The notes under the pieces: generated by a model | Databases searched by the model: none | What the model saw: only the letters and a program-made list of their open reading frames with translations | Told to the model about the DNA's origin: nothing | Translations under genes and position numbers: made by a program | Source: Eutrigla gurnardus | Taxonomy: Eukaryota; Chordata; Actinopteri; Perciformes; Triglidae | Assembly (NCBI GenBank): GCA_963514095.1 | Contig: OY741265.1 | Coordinates: 28,308,790-28,372,789, forward strand | Length of the DNA stretch: 64,000 nucleotides | Reading direction: 5' to 3' | Shown: one piece after another, positions 1 to 12,637 of the stretch | Layout of the letters: every line of letters begins with the position of its first letter | How positions within the stretch are numbered: position 1 is the first letter of the stretch

Positions 1-1045
1 CACTTTCCTCTTTCCTCCTCTACCATCTACCATCAAAGTTTTCTCACCTCTTTCTTTGTTTCTTACCCTCCTCTCCTCTTCATCCTGTCTTATTAACTCT
101 GACAGTATCTGTGTTGAGGCAAAACACAGAAGTATTTTCTCATTACAGCCATCTGTCTGCTTCAATTTCCTTCCCCCCACTCCCCCCTCTCCTCCTCTTC
201 ACTTGTTCTACATTTCCTTCTCCGTTCATACAACAACCTTCCCAGATGGTCATTTATAATTCAACAGAAGCATGCCTTCTGAGTAAACTGGCAGCATTCA
301 CACATGTCTAAAGAATTATCAAGGAGAGTTAAGGTGGTTGAGTTGAAGTCCTTCACAGCACCTTTTTTCAGTTACTTGCTGTTTGTTGCATGTCGGCATT
401 CTCAACCGTTTTCAATTGTGTCAGAAGCAGCTTTACAATTCCATTTTTAACCATCATTCACTTGTTCCTCCTCTGATTCTTATATCAGTGTGGAAACGAC
501 AAGAGTTTATTCTGAAATGATGGGACTAACAGTAATGGGACAAACCAATCACAAAGCTGTAAATGTGTGAAGGTAGAACTCGTCTTTCAAAGAGACACCT
601 TCACTTCCATTATGATTTGAATTGTTTCAGTTTCTTTTGTCTGCGTAGGGACATGAGGTCTGAAGTGTAACCTTTGAATCTGTTAGGATCATCGACTTAC
701 TCATTGATTTTTTCACACTGCTCCTTTTTTCCATCATTGGGAATAGTGCACCATAAACATCTTTCTTTATTGAACACAATGCGTTGTTCTCTATCGTTTT
801 AATGCCTTCAAGTTGTTGGACTTTGTACTTTGTGGCGTTTTGATTCTGAGCTTCTGCCAGAAACATTGTGCCCGCCCAAATATGTAGCTTCAGATAGACC
901 AGCCTTTCTATTGGAAGCTGGAACAAAGTCCAGTCTGATTGCTCAGGTCTTCCTCATAGTCGACTGATTGTCAAATTATATCTTTTTTGTTTTCTTGCTC
1001 AGAAAAACATTAAATCAACAACATTATTGTTTCACAATAATGGAC

Positions 1046-1072
1046 AGTGTGTGTGTGTGTGTGTGTGTGTGT
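1046..1072. repeat. (GT)n microsatellite
   Basis: An uninterrupted GT dinucleotide run of about 13 units lies in the upstream intron. Its translations are repeat artefacts. Confidence 0.9.
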
Positions 1073-1983
1073 AGTTTGAATCTCTATCCATTGACCACCA
1101 TGGACCTCCTAGATCAGCCAGTGTGTATGTGTGTCAAAGGCGATCGCTGTGGTTAGTCCTAACCACATCCTATGTCTAAACATCTCAGCTGGTAAATATA
1201 CAGATGGAAATTAACCTTTAGACCGACCTAAGTATCAGGTCAAAAGTGTCCTTGTAACCCGTTGTAACCCCAGTGTGCTGGGCCAAATGAGTCCTTACCA
1301 TTGGTGCGAGGGAGGAAATGTGAATGATCAGTAGCGTTATAGCTTTGAGTGAAGCAGTGCAGTATACAGACATATTCCTTCATATAATGTCAAATAACCA
1401 AATATAACATCATAAAGCATTATATAAGATCATTTACTGTGATATTTCATCATATACAATCATAAAACTGGCATTAAAAAAATGCACCATATACCATCCT
1501 ATTCCATACTGTCACAGAAATGTCAGATGTCCCGGTGAAATGGTGGGTGACAGGTATTGATTTGATCATATTTTCCTCGAATACAAAGTACAATAATTAC
1601 AGCACATCTAATACATCGTACAATTATGAAAAGTACAACAAAATAATAAATCAATAAAATCTTTGTACTTCAGGGGGACAAAGGGAAGCTGTGCTTATCA
1701 TGTCCTGCCCCTTCATTACGTTATCACATATAATTAACATATCATTTAAATTTACAAATAGCTCCTATATGTGTGTGAAATAGTTTTTATCTAAATTTTG
1801 AATATGAGCTGTATATCCATGAAGGGATGTTGTATAAGAAGCCACTCACCTTCGACCTGTCAAGGATCAACTCTTCCGCCTCCAACCCCAGGAAACTCTT
1901 CTCCATGTTCTCCTCCCTCCTCACCCCTCCTACCCCTCCCCCTCCTTCCTCCCTCACTGCTGATGACTTTGCAACTTACTTCA

Positions 1984-2022
1984 AAGAAAGAAAGAAAGAA
2001 GGAAAGAAAGAAAGAAAGAAAA
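1984..2022. repeat. (GAAA)n microsatellite inside the LINE
   Basis: A GAAA tetranucleotide run with a few interruptions lies within the pre-RT linker of the L2 copy and disturbs its frame. It probably expanded after insertion. Confidence 0.85.
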
Positions 2023-2087
2023 AGACATCAGCTCCTCATTCACTCCTATAACCTCTCAGAAAACATCTCCACTAACTCTCAACTCTG

Positions 2088-3526
2088 ATGGCCTTACCAG
2101 CTTTAGCCCTCTCACCTCTGAAGACATTCACAAACGTTCCCTCCTCTCTTCTCCAAGACATCTCACATGACATCTTGCCATTCCTCACCACCCTGATCAA
2201 CTCCTCCCTCACCTCAGGTGTCATTCCAGCAGCTTTTAAGACGGCTACAGTGAAGCCCCACCTAAAAAAAAACACCCTAGACGCTGCTGACATCCAAAGC
2301 TAAAGACCTGTATCTCTTCTTTCATTCCTCTCTAAAACCTTGGAACATGCCGCCTACAACCAACTGTCATCCTATCTCTCACAGAACAACCTCCTTGACC
2401 CTAATCAATCAGGATTCAGGACTGCTCACTCCACTGAGACGGCCCTCCTCACAGTGACCGAGTCCTTGCGAGACACCAGGTCCTCATCCCACTCCTCTGT
2501 TCTCATTCGCCTCGACCTATCTGCTGCATTCGACACAGTCAACCACCAAATCCTTCTATCCACCATGGCTGAACTTGTCATCACTGACTCTGCTCTAACC
2601 TGGTTCACATCATACCTGACAAATCACACCTTTCAGGTCACATGGAATGGCTCCATGTCCAAACCCTGTTCTCTGGACACGGGTGTCCCTCAAGGCTCAG
2701 TACTAGGACCGCTTCTGTTGTCATTATACACCAGATCACTAGGTTCTGTTATTACATCGCATGGATTCTCCTACCATTGTTACGCAGATGACACCCAGCT
2801 GTTCCTCTCTTTTCCCCCAACCTCTGACACTCACAACGCAACTCGCATCTCGGACTGTCTGGCAGACATCTCCGTCTGGACAAGAGAGGAAAGACTGCCC
2901 TCGCATGGACCTGTCGGTCACTGTCGAGGGCATCGCAGTATTGCCGTCGTCAACTGCGAGGAACCTGGGTGTAATCCTCGATGACCAACTATCCTGCACC
3001 CCCAACAGCACTGCTGTGGCCCGATCCTGCAGATCTGCCCTCTACAATATCCGCAGGATTCGGACTTTCCTCACAAAGGATGCAACGCAACTCCTGGTCC
3101 AAGCACTGGTCATCTCCCGCCTTGACAACTGCAACCTTCTCCTGGCTGGACTCCCGGCCTCTGCGACTAAACCATTGCTCGTATCCAGAACGCTGCAGCA
3201 CGCCTCGTCTTCAGTCTACCCAAATTCTCCCATGTGATCCGATCCCCCTCCTCCGTGACCTCCGCTGGCTCCCTGTTGTAGTACGCATCGAAATTCAAGA
3301 TGATGGCACTGGCCTTCAAGGCCATCAATGGAACGGCACCCATCTACCTTCAAACACTGGTCAAACCACACGCCCCAAAGCGAGCACGCTCCTCTATTTC
3401 AGCTGGCCGGCTGGTACCACCATCGCTGAAATCAAACAAATGTCGCTCAGCGAAGTCCAGACTCTTCTCTGTTCTGGGCGAAAAAGGCTCAAGACTCACC
3501 TCGACTCTGCATAGCATGATCCACTA
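2088..3526 (+). pseudogene. L2-type reverse transcriptase, frameshifted
   Basis: In frame from 2,340 to 2,984 the translation shows RT block motifs: QSGFRTAHSTETALL near residues 24-38 of that ORF, the RLDLSAAFDTVNH catalytic Asp block, TGVPQGSVLGPLLL, and YHCYADDTQLF with the two catalytic Asp residues. After about 2,840 the frame moves: the thumb-like continuation (NLGVILDDQLS, RLDNCNLLLAGLP) is read at 2,761-3,237 and the last part (ALAFKAINGTAPIYLQTLV) at 3,300-3,526. A stop at about 2,301 separates the RT from its upstream linker. The enzyme would have primed reverse transcription of LINE RNA at target sites. This copy cannot encode it. Confidence 0.85.
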
Positions 3527-4206
3527 ACAATCCCCCCCCCCCCCCCAAAAAAAAAACACTTCTATGTTCTTACCTATAGCATATTGATCATAGCACTGTT
3601 GTTCTTAAGGTATGTTTGCTGAACAGCTACTACTTTACTCACACAAAGACCTAACACTTGTCTATTTTTTAGCTCTTATTTTATCGGCAAATATATGTTG
3701 TCGTTCTTTTGACAAATGTTCTCATTGTAAGTCGCTTTGGACAAAACCGTCTGCGAAATGCCTTAAATGTAAATTTAAATGTAAATATGAGGGATAGAGA
3801 AAGAAATAACACCCCAGCCTACTGTGCATGTTGTTCCTTCCTCGTCTTCTTTCTTCTCTCTCTCTCTCTGTACAATTCCTCTTGTTAATCACATTCATTA
3901 TGCGTCCTGCTGTTCAGGTGAATGAGAATAATGGCTGTCAGTCATTGGTGTTACGAGTGAAGCGCCTTCACAATCAGTATCTCCTCCTGCATCATGTTGC
4001 ATCTCATTACTGCCGAGGTCGTATGTGTGTGCGTGTGTGTGTGTGTGTGTTAGCTGTACGTACAGTTGTACACAGTGTGACTGACTTCCCTTCTCCTTTC
4101 TTCATCCTCGTTCACATTCTCAACACGTCTGCTGAGCTACTCTGAAGTCAGAGCGCCAACAACTCTTCTCAAGTGTTTGACCAAAGAGCCACAACAAATA
4201 TTAGCA

Positions 4207-4265
<59 letters not shown>
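4207..4265. repeat. (CA)n microsatellite
   Basis: A pure CA array of about 29 units. A second array interrupted by GTACAC steps follows at 4,345-4,424. Confidence 0.95.
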
Positions 4266-4266
<1 letters not shown>

Positions 4267-4344
4267 CTATACAAATAAGCACACTCTGTACACTCGTAGT
4301 AGCACATACAAATTCAGTGGATCAGAGTCCTACACCTGCAGTCC

Positions 4345-4385
4345 ACACACACGTACACACACACACACACACACGTACACACACA

Positions 4386-4424
<39 letters not shown>
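4345..4424. repeat. (CA)n microsatellite, interrupted
   Basis: A CA array with three ACGTAC interruptions, 80 bp downstream of the previous CA array. Confidence 0.9.
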
Positions 4425-4426
<2 letters not shown>

Positions 4427-4840
4427 CAGTCCAGTTTGTGCTTGATTGCATCGGTGCAGCACTGCAGCAACATTATTCCACCTGCAGACCAACAGTAAAG
4501 TAAAAATAATCTGTCATTTGTTTTTTGAAAATTCTACTTAGATTTTTCTAATTTCAAGCAAGCATTGTACAAATACACATTTTTACATTGTAGTTTCTGA
4601 AATGGATGGTGCTTTATTCCACTTCATGCATTCTCTCTTCCAACAATATTATTAGTCATAATTGATAGTATTAACTTTTATTTTCCAGCCAGCGAGAAAT
4701 TTCTGTGTAATATTTAAGCTGTTGATGCGTTGCCATGTTTGAATATTGTAACCAGTCTTATGGCAGGTGAGACAACACAGTACTTTCAACACCCAGACCA
4801 GTTTTGTACAACACATGTCCCAAAGTGGTAACTAAGACAT

Positions 4841-4872
4841 TTTGTTGTCTAAACCTAACGTTGGTTTTGTTT
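4841..4872 (-). repeat. single unit of the 25-bp minisatellite family
   Basis: The stretch reads GTCTAAACCTAACGTTGG followed by TTTTGTTT, which is one reverse-strand unit of the minisatellite arrayed elsewhere in the gene. It shows that isolated units as well as arrays exist. Confidence 0.7.
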
Positions 4873-6732
4873 TCCATTTAGTGACTTATTTCACAAACTT
4901 CTATCACACTGTGGAGGTAAAATTCCAAAAATTGAAACCTCAGTATGTATGAATCCTATATGTACATGGACACCGCTGAAGAATGTGCACATGGAAAATA
5001 ATACATGTCATTGCAAAACCATGGCCCGTATCACACTGCTATAAACGCCTCCATTTTTTGGTGATGAGGATATAAATGAATATGAATATATCACATCTTC
5101 TCTGTAGTGTAAAGGCACAGAGACCAACAGAGCAGACTGATTCTCAGCAGCACATGATGAAGTGGTTTCTGCTGCAGTGATAATGATATCAGCGGTGGTA
5201 TTATTGATACTGTTGATGCTGATTGCTGTTAATCACTGTTCCTTTTCTGAAGCAGCTGGGGGTAACAACGACTCAGTCATCATACAATAATATAATAATC
5301 CTGCAGTTATACATGCAGAAGTTAGAGGCTGATTTGTTAAACATGTGTTGTTGATGTGGGAGGGGATGATGTAATAGTTGTAGTTTTAATTAGAAGGTGG
5401 ATTATAATCCATGTGCTTGTCAGTGTATATACACTGTTAGCCGACACGCTGTGAGCAGATGCAGTGCGTGATAATTGATTGTTGATGCATGAATCAGAAG
5501 ATATAGCCTCGTCCTCCGTAACAGCTCATAACAACGCAGTCTCAGGGCACATAGTGAAACAATCAGGAAATGTAGTCTCATACGTCACACGGCACACATT
5601 CGTGATGACGTTACATGAAAAACTCACCTCAGTGAGTCCACTACTTGATGTAAGTCGGTTCATTTCATATAGAAGTGGCCCACTGCAATCACTATGGCAA
5701 CGGTACACACAAAATTGTCCGCTGCTCTGACCATCCTGCTACGGTGATTGCACATTTAATGGAAATGTCCCTTCTACTCTATTTAATTTCTATGGTTTCA
5801 GCACAAATCTCAACGATGTTCTACAACATACGAGCAAGTGAAGAAGACACACTTTAACACACTTACACGCTACTCAAACTCTCTCTCTCACACACACACA
5901 CACACACGCACACTTTCACTCAATCACACATGCTATTAAATCCCATAATGCCCTGAGCTGGGCTGACAGCAGAGTGTATGCCATGAGTGAGCTGAGCTCC
6001 ACAGGGAGTTAACTGATTAAGTATATCTGTGACAGACACAATCCCTACTTAGTGGCGACTGAAAGAGGAGGCGAGGAGGAGAAGTGAGGAGCTGAGAGGC
6101 AACAGAAGAGTAAAACATCTTGTTCAGCACTTTCAACTCGCTACTGAGAGCGTTTTTTATTTCTCCTTCTCTGTGAAATACGGCTCCATCTGTTTTTGTG
6201 GACGTTTAACAGAGTTCTGGCTGTTTACCGCGGTGCGTTTAATGACTCACCTGTCATGTTGCCCTGCTGGATGGTGTCTTCAACCTTTGTTCCTCATGTT
6301 TCTCTACATTCAAGTGTTATTACTTGTAATATATGAAGGGCAATCCTCACCAAATGCTCCTGAGCATCCAGCTAATGGCTTTTTAAACACTTGAGCGACA
6401 GGCCATCATACATCTAAGATTAGTGTCACTGCGTGATCCTGTATTATCTAGTCTCTCTCTCCAGGCTTGTACGTGATAACTATGGAGGGTTGGTGAGCAC
6501 TGGACAAAGTAATTACTGGCTCATTAATATTAAAACAAAAACCTCATCAGGCTCCTGCAGATATACGGAGGTCACTTGAGCTTTGTGGCAGTTAATATAT
6601 TGCATTGATGAGGCCGGGTTGAGAAGGTCGGGGGTTGGATCCTTGTTGGACTCCCAACAGTTCACCTACAGGTCTCTTGACGACACAGTCAACATAGCCC
6701 TCCATTTCAGCCTCCAGCACCTGGGCCTACGC

Positions 6733-7084
6733 CATGGGCGTCGCTAGACACCTTTTACTGGGGCACGTACCCCAGTATTGATCTGCCGTACCCAAGTAAA
6801 ATCTCCCGTTCGAGTTTTAACGTGCTACTATATTTGGCAGTGGATTCATTTATATTGATAATAACGGTAAAAGAATGGATTTTCTTTTTCATCCACAATC
6901 TCAAACCAACGCAGTTTAACCCAAAATACAAGCTGAGGCGCGCACCTTGTGGTCCGGGTCAGGTGCGCACATTACGTCCGTGCACGGCAGTGTGCATGTC
7001 GTAGCCGGTGCACCGCTGTTTTTTGTGATTTTAGTAATAGGGGGCCTGTGCCCCAGTAGAGCTTTATGTCTAGCAACGCCCCTG
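6733..7084. mobile_element. hAT-type MITE, 352 bp, with 8-bp target duplication
   Basis: The termini CATGGGCGTCGCTAGACA and, at the other end in reverse complement, CAGGGGCGTTGCTAGACA form inverted repeats that extend about 35 bp to the shared TACTGGGGCAC. Identical flanks GCCTACGC at 6,725-6,732 and 7,085-7,092 are the 8-bp target duplication typical of hAT transposases. There is no coding capacity, so it was mobilised in trans. Confidence 0.9.
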
Positions 7085-7231
7085 GCCTACGCAACCAACC
7101 TGTATGCCCCCAGGACCCCAAGGACCCTTATTTACACGTCCCTTCAACTTCACACTTTAAATGCAGACACTCTAAAAACCTGCATATCTGTGTAACTACA
7201 TTTTTATGTTTCTATTTAATTATGTCTTAAT

Positions 7232-8029
7232 TAATGCTGTCAGTTAAACGCGTTATTAACGCACAAGCGTTTTAACAGCGACAATTTATTTCTCGCGAGA
7301 TTAACATTCTTTTTGGCCTCGCAAACTGTGTCATTTTCCTCACATGCTATTGCAACAACTAGTAACGTTAGAAAAACTACAACACCACACCGGATCTAGC
7401 TAGACCGGAAACAAAACAATAGCCACGCTGTTTGGGAGCCGGGTAGTATCCTAGGCACGTTACTGTTTGAGTGAAGGCGAGCGAAAACGAAAGAAAAAAT
7501 GGATGGTAAAAAGATTTTTAATGGAAAGTTTTCATTTAAACAGTTGCCAGAAGAAAGAATCACTCACACAGGAAGTTTTGATTAGATGGAATAGTACCCT
7601 GCACTATAGGCTGTGTCCTAGAACCTGTACTTTATAATTTCATTTTGTTTCGCAGAGTCTTCGTTTACCTGAAATGTGCACTTTATAATTTTATTTTGTA
7701 CTGCCCTGTTTGCTAATGTTGTTTTAAATCAAAGAAAACATTTGCATAAAGCAAGCCAATCCACTTTTCCATGTTGATAAGAGTATGAAAAAAATAATAA
7801 TAATAATAATAATGGGACAAAAAAATCAAGCGACATTTAGAATAGATCAATTATGCAATTAATTGTGATTAATTATGAGTTAACTATGACATAAATATCA
7901 TGTCATTTTCCATCATTTTCCATTTTTACATACTTTATTCTTAAGAAGAAAGAAAGCGATTAATTGCAATTAATCACGGCAAATTGTGTGATTAATTAGT
8001 TAATTGTTTTTAATTGTTTGACAGCACTA
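7232..8029. mobile_element. hAT-type non-autonomous element, 798 bp, with 8-bp target duplication
   Basis: The left end is TAATGCTGTCAGTTAAACGC and the right end is TTAATTGTTTGACAGCACTA, giving a TARTGCTGTCA terminal inverted repeat and AT-rich subterminal TTAAT/ATTAA motifs. The flanks GTCTTAAT at 7,224-7,231 and 8,030-8,037 match exactly, an 8-bp hAT-type duplication. The interior holds an (AAT)n run near 7,794-7,814 and no ORF of note. It lies 147 bp from the preceding hAT element. Confidence 0.9.
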
Positions 8030-9116
8030 GTCTTAATACAATTGTAGTGTGTTCTCATCTAATCATACCTGGCAAATAACCCATCTTTGCTATGTACGAT
8101 ATATACATACGACAAAAAGTCTTAGTTTTATGTCAAATAAAATAAAAACTCATGATCATAATGAAGGCACAATATTTCCTCTTTTCAACAGAAAGCCAGT
8201 TACTGCTCCTTACAGGCGGCTGTAAAGACAATGGAATATATTTACGGCCTTGTGTGACCATAAAACATCTGCAGGAGCTTGATAAGGTTTTTGTTCAGTG
8301 TCAACGACCCAGCAATTAATTTATCCAGCACTCTAAAAAACAAAAGCCTAACCCACTATAGAGTGTGCCACATCACAGTTTGTCAAATAAGCAACAGAAT
8401 AATATTATAGCTAAATTATGTGTGTGTGTGTGTGTGGGGGGGGGGGTTATTTTAGGGTAAAGGGAAACATCGTTCAACTTTAAAAATCTGACTTTGTCTT
8501 GTAGCATTTTCATCCCCAGGATAGTTGATGAGGAAAGTTGAGAAGATTTGTCGGAGAAGCAAAAAAGCCTCGCTAGTCTCTGATACATATTTCAGTGAAG
8601 GTTATAGATCATTTAAATTTCCAACTATAATCTTCAATGGGGCCATGCAGGCTAGAAGAGATTCACTAGTGCTGTTTCAGTGGAGGATTTCAGTATTATA
8701 TAACATAAGTACTTCTTAAATGTCTTTTTGCCTCATCAAGTGAGAACAATCTGGGTTAGAAACTGGCCCTATAATGTAATAAAAGGGCAGTTTATTCATG
8801 GAACCGGAGCAAAATGACTCCATAGATTATCTCCTGCTCCAATTAAGATCCTTCAGAACATTATGTGGTGATGTAAAACCTCATCATGACCTTTGCTCTG
8901 TACAGCTGCTCCTGTTTTCTGTTGAGGTCTGACATTCGATTCTGGTGAGTCCTCCTGCTGCACTCAGTACATATAGTCTGATCTGAGTCTATGCTGCATT
9001 CACTGCCCATGGGAGTCCTCCATGATAAAAAACACTTTGTTTGGCCTTTTCTGGACCCCTTGATTAAACAAGTCTCCTCAACTAAACTTTTACTGTAGCT
9101 TATGGGGTAATGGAAA

Positions 9117-9320
9117 GATGAGAGTGGAGAGGAGGAGAGTGGAGAGGGGAAAGGAGAGGAAGGGAATGGAGAGAAGGGGGAGAGGGGGAGTGGAGGAAAG
9201 AGGAGAAGAGAGGGAATGAGAGGAGGAGAGTGAAGAGGAGGTGGGGGAGAGAGGGAGTGGGAGGAGCACAGTGAAGATGAAGGTGGGGGAGAGAGGAGGA
9301 GAGTGGAGAGGGGGGTGGGC
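9117..9320 (+). repeat. polypurine (G/A) tract
   Basis: About 200 bp are almost purely G and A on the + strand, built from imperfect GAGAGTGGAGAGGAG-like units. Interruptions are few and are mostly T in GAGTG. Such tracts can adopt triplex (H-DNA) structure. There is no coding signal. Confidence 0.8.
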
Positions 9321-9344
9321 CAGAGAGGAGTCTTTGTGAAGTCT

Positions 9345-10075
9345 AAATCAGGTGAACTCTATGTCAACCAGTCCCTTCCACCCTTCATCCACAGGCAGGT
9401 ACCGGGCTGCTGCCCGGACTCAGTGCCGGCCAGACCAGATGAAGTCTATGATGGCTCTTTGAACGTCCTCAATCAGGCCTCTTCATGGCGTATGAGCAGC
9501 GGGTCGAGGCAACCAGAACACTTCCCATACAACTGTTGTAGCAGTAATTTCCATATATACATCTGAGCGCACACTTTCTCCTGAACTCCCCCCCAGTTCC
9601 TTGCTAGGAAGCCTTAAGTGCCCAAGAAGTCCCCCAACACTTTCAGCCCCTCTCTCAGACTGGGAACAGCCTGATCCCTCCACTGTCCCACCAACAAGGC
9701 CACTCAAGACACTCTTTGTCCAGTTCACCCGTGCAGATGAGGCCTTTTCATACAGGGACAGGGTGTCCTGCAAACAAAGAACATACCGTGGCTGGAGACA
9801 AAGATGCAAACATCGTCTGCATAAGCAAATACAGCAGGAGGACCCACTACGCCGAGGGCCACGGTAGTGTGAGACCACTCAGCCTTAACAACCAACAGCT
9901 GACCCTTCACCACCTTAGTAGTAGACAAGACAGTTGCAGTTGTTCTAAACAGATCAGCTACTGCTGCACTGAAATTCATGCCTTGTGGAAGGGCACGTAA
10001 CCTCTCCAACCATAAGACCCAATCAACCTCATCTGATGGAAGAGTATGAGTCTCCTTTTTTTGGGTGCAGACTTC
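9345..10075 (-). pseudogene. Tx1/L1-like LINE reverse transcriptase fragment
   Basis: On the - strand, 10,009-9,725 translates to a segment ending in VGPPAVFAYADDVCIFVSS, whose AYADD is the catalytic box of a non-LTR reverse transcriptase. After a frame change the - strand reading from 9,878 continues with DTLSLYEKASSARVNWTKS, which follows the YADD box in fish Tx1-type LINEs. The rest down to about 9,345 is degenerate and broken by stops and frameshifts. Neither the 5' nor the 3' element end could be fixed, so the limits are approximate. The family is inferred from remembered motif patterns. Confidence 0.6.
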
Positions 10076-12142
10076 TGAGATTAAAGCCCTTTAGTTTCTG
10101 TCTCTCACCATGTTCAAAGACCCAGTTGTGATGCTTCACATGGAGATGTCAGAGAAGAGAACAGACAGGATGAAACAAGCAGCAACAGTGATACATGATC
10201 ATCTTACTTTTTAGTCTTTTTAATAATGTCACATACCCAGTCGCAGGCCCGCCAGCCGCAGTTCTACCAGCTGCAAGTCTGCCCGCCAGAGGTCCACAGC
10301 TTGGCAGTAGGCGTGGTGCCTGCCGCGGTGTCAGCATGAGTGGAGCCGCCCACCTCATCAGAAGAGTAAACCTGCTGTTTATGCAGATACAGAAAATGGG
10401 CTTGTGTCCTTCATCCCAATCGACTTCAGTTTGGGATCTTTATCTTCTATTTTAAATCCATCAGCAAACCTACTCATCTCGTTCTCTCACAACTCGTTCA
10501 GTATGAACGGAGGAACACTGTATTGTTGTGGAAAAATGAATCTGCCCAATAAAGATCAACAACCAGGATCAGCTTTTTCTCCGAGGTTTATTCCACTAAG
10601 TATTCTCATCTGCAGAGGAGGGACTGGTCACCCCTGCCTTCTGATGCAAAGGTTCAGAATCAGCAGGAACAACCCTGAGTCCAACAACAATCTCCCTTTT
10701 AAGGAGGAGGAACCAAAGGACGGATCATGTCCTATCTTACAAAGACAAGATGTACAGGCAAGGTCAAGATTTACAGAACACAGGCGTCATAGTCCTGAAA
10801 TTATCTTATGTCAATGTGGCACTCATGTTCATATCATCTACAAACAGACATTCATTTTCGTCATAGCATAACAGTCAAAAGAGGAGATGCGGATCGACGT
10901 CTGGCCTGACAAATATTCTGATTATAAATTACAAACATCCAAAATTCCCATTACAGTATACAGTGATCCACGTGGAGGGAGCTGACAACATGCTGCACAA
11001 ATGTATCTCTAATAAACACACCACTCTATCAACATGAGACAGATCTTTCAAGAACACAACTACTGCATCATTCCTTCTTGATGCAAAGCACAGTTTGTAT
11101 GTGCTCATCGACAGTTATGCTAAACTTTCTGTTGGAGAGATGGAGGTGGTGTCTCGGTGGATGGCATTCACTCGGCCACAACTCATCAAAACATTTAAGA
11201 AACTTTCCTGATCATGCAAAAGGACAAATGGATTTTTTTTTCTTCTTGTTTTAGGTTTTAATTGAGGATCATTTTAAGGGCTCCTCTAAAGTGTTTGTAT
11301 TTGAGGTTGTGATTGTTTGACACCAAAATCATTCTTAAAATTCCCGCCTTCATTTTTCACGCCCAGATGCACACAGAGTACACTAATTAAAAGAAATACT
11401 TACTTCTGTTTCACGCACTGTAAGCTTCTTCAAACCTGTGGCCTGTATCCAGATCTGCTGTTTGCCAGCCAGTACCTCCTGCCATCTTAGCCCAATTAGA
11501 GCTCCCCTCCCTGGGCAGAGAGGAGCGGAACCCAGTCACATATCTCTGGCTCTTGTGTTGTGACAGCCTCTGACACTAGCGCAGTGTAATTATTGCTGTC
11601 TGAAGAAAAAACACACGGTGTGTGGAGAGAGAGGAGATGGAATAAGTAAGTGAAGGACAACAAGGCAGGGGAAGAGGAAGGTCAACACTTTCTCAGTCCT
11701 GCCTCGTCTATACCGTCACTTTGTCTGACGTCATCATGACACACTGCTACAGTGGCAGTAAACACGTGGTTAACCTTGTGAACTCAGACTGAAACATTCC
11801 ATTAGGTTTGGGCAAACCACTTATTACATAGTACGGGACACGGAGCGAACACAACCAACAACAGGTGTTGCTAGAGGACAACAGCTGTTAATGAAGTGAA
11901 ATGTAACGTGAACACAAACGAGAGACAGTGTGTTTGTCTGGTCCGTTCACCTCCACTCCCTCCCACCCTGTGTGTGCTTCTAGTCTCTCTTTCTACTACA
12001 TCAACACACTTCTGGATCATTTTCTCTTTGCGAATAATAAGGACTTTTACTTTGTAGTAATTTGAAAGCCAGGTGTGTCTCCCACACAGTCTCACTGCAG
12101 TGAAATAGTGAAGACAGTAGTCCATGATAAAAAACACAGTAG

Positions 12143-12637
12143 GTTGTGGCAACAAAACCAACGTTAGGTTAAGACAACAAAACCAATGTTAGGTTAAGAC
12201 AACAAAACCAACGTTGGGTTTAGACAACAAAACCAACGTTAGGTTTAGACAACAAAACCAATGTTAGGTTTAGATAACAAAACCAACGTTAGGTTTAGAC
12301 AACAAAACCAATGTTAGGTTTAGATAACAAAACCAACGTTAGGTTTAGACAACAAAACCAACGTTAGGTTTAGACAACAAAACCAACGTTAGGTTTAGAC
12401 AACAAAACCAACGTTGGGTTTAGACAACAAAACCAAGGTTAGGTTTAGACAACAAAACCAAGGTTAGGTTTAGACAACAAAACCAAGGTTAGGTTTAGAC
12501 AACAAAACCAAGGTTAGGTTAAGACAACAAAACCAACGTTAGGTTTAGACAACAAAACCAAGGTTAGGTTAAGAAAACAAAACCAATGTTAGGTTTAGAC
12601 AAGAAAAACCAACGTTAGGTTTAGACAAGAAAAACCA
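12143..12637 (+). repeat. 25-bp minisatellite array 1, + orientation, about 20 units
   Basis: Tandem units of 25 bp, core AACAAAACCAACGTTAGG followed by TTTAGAC, run without spacers. Variants include ACGTTGGG, CAAGGTTAGG and CAATGTTAGG, and the last units carry AAGAAAAACC. The array is in the intron 1.7 kb before the first recognised phosphatase exon. Each canonical unit carries one ACGT (one CpG). Confidence 0.95.

Larger units (their letters stand above)
1826..3795 (+). mobile_element. L2-clade LINE, 5'-truncated, + strand
   Basis: This is the 3' half of a teleost L2/CR1-type non-LTR retrotransposon. From 1,826 the translation gives a pre-RT linker rich in Pro and Ser, followed by reverse transcriptase blocks (2,340-3,520). 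The end is the conserved tail TAAGTCGCTTTGGACAAAA around 3,729-3,747, closed by TGTAAAT-type short repeats at about 3,766-3,787, typical of L2 tails. A (GAAA)n tract (1,984-2,022) sits inside the linker and a poly-C/poly-A run (3,528-3,558) follows the ORF, so the copy is decayed. It lies in the upstream intron in the same orientation as the host gene. Confidence 0.85.

Noticed and set aside
12143..12637. Minisatellite GTTAGG as degenerate telomeric DNA
   Set aside because: The 25-bp period and the constant ACAACAAAACC part do not fit a TTAGGG array. The resemblance is limited to six bases per unit.
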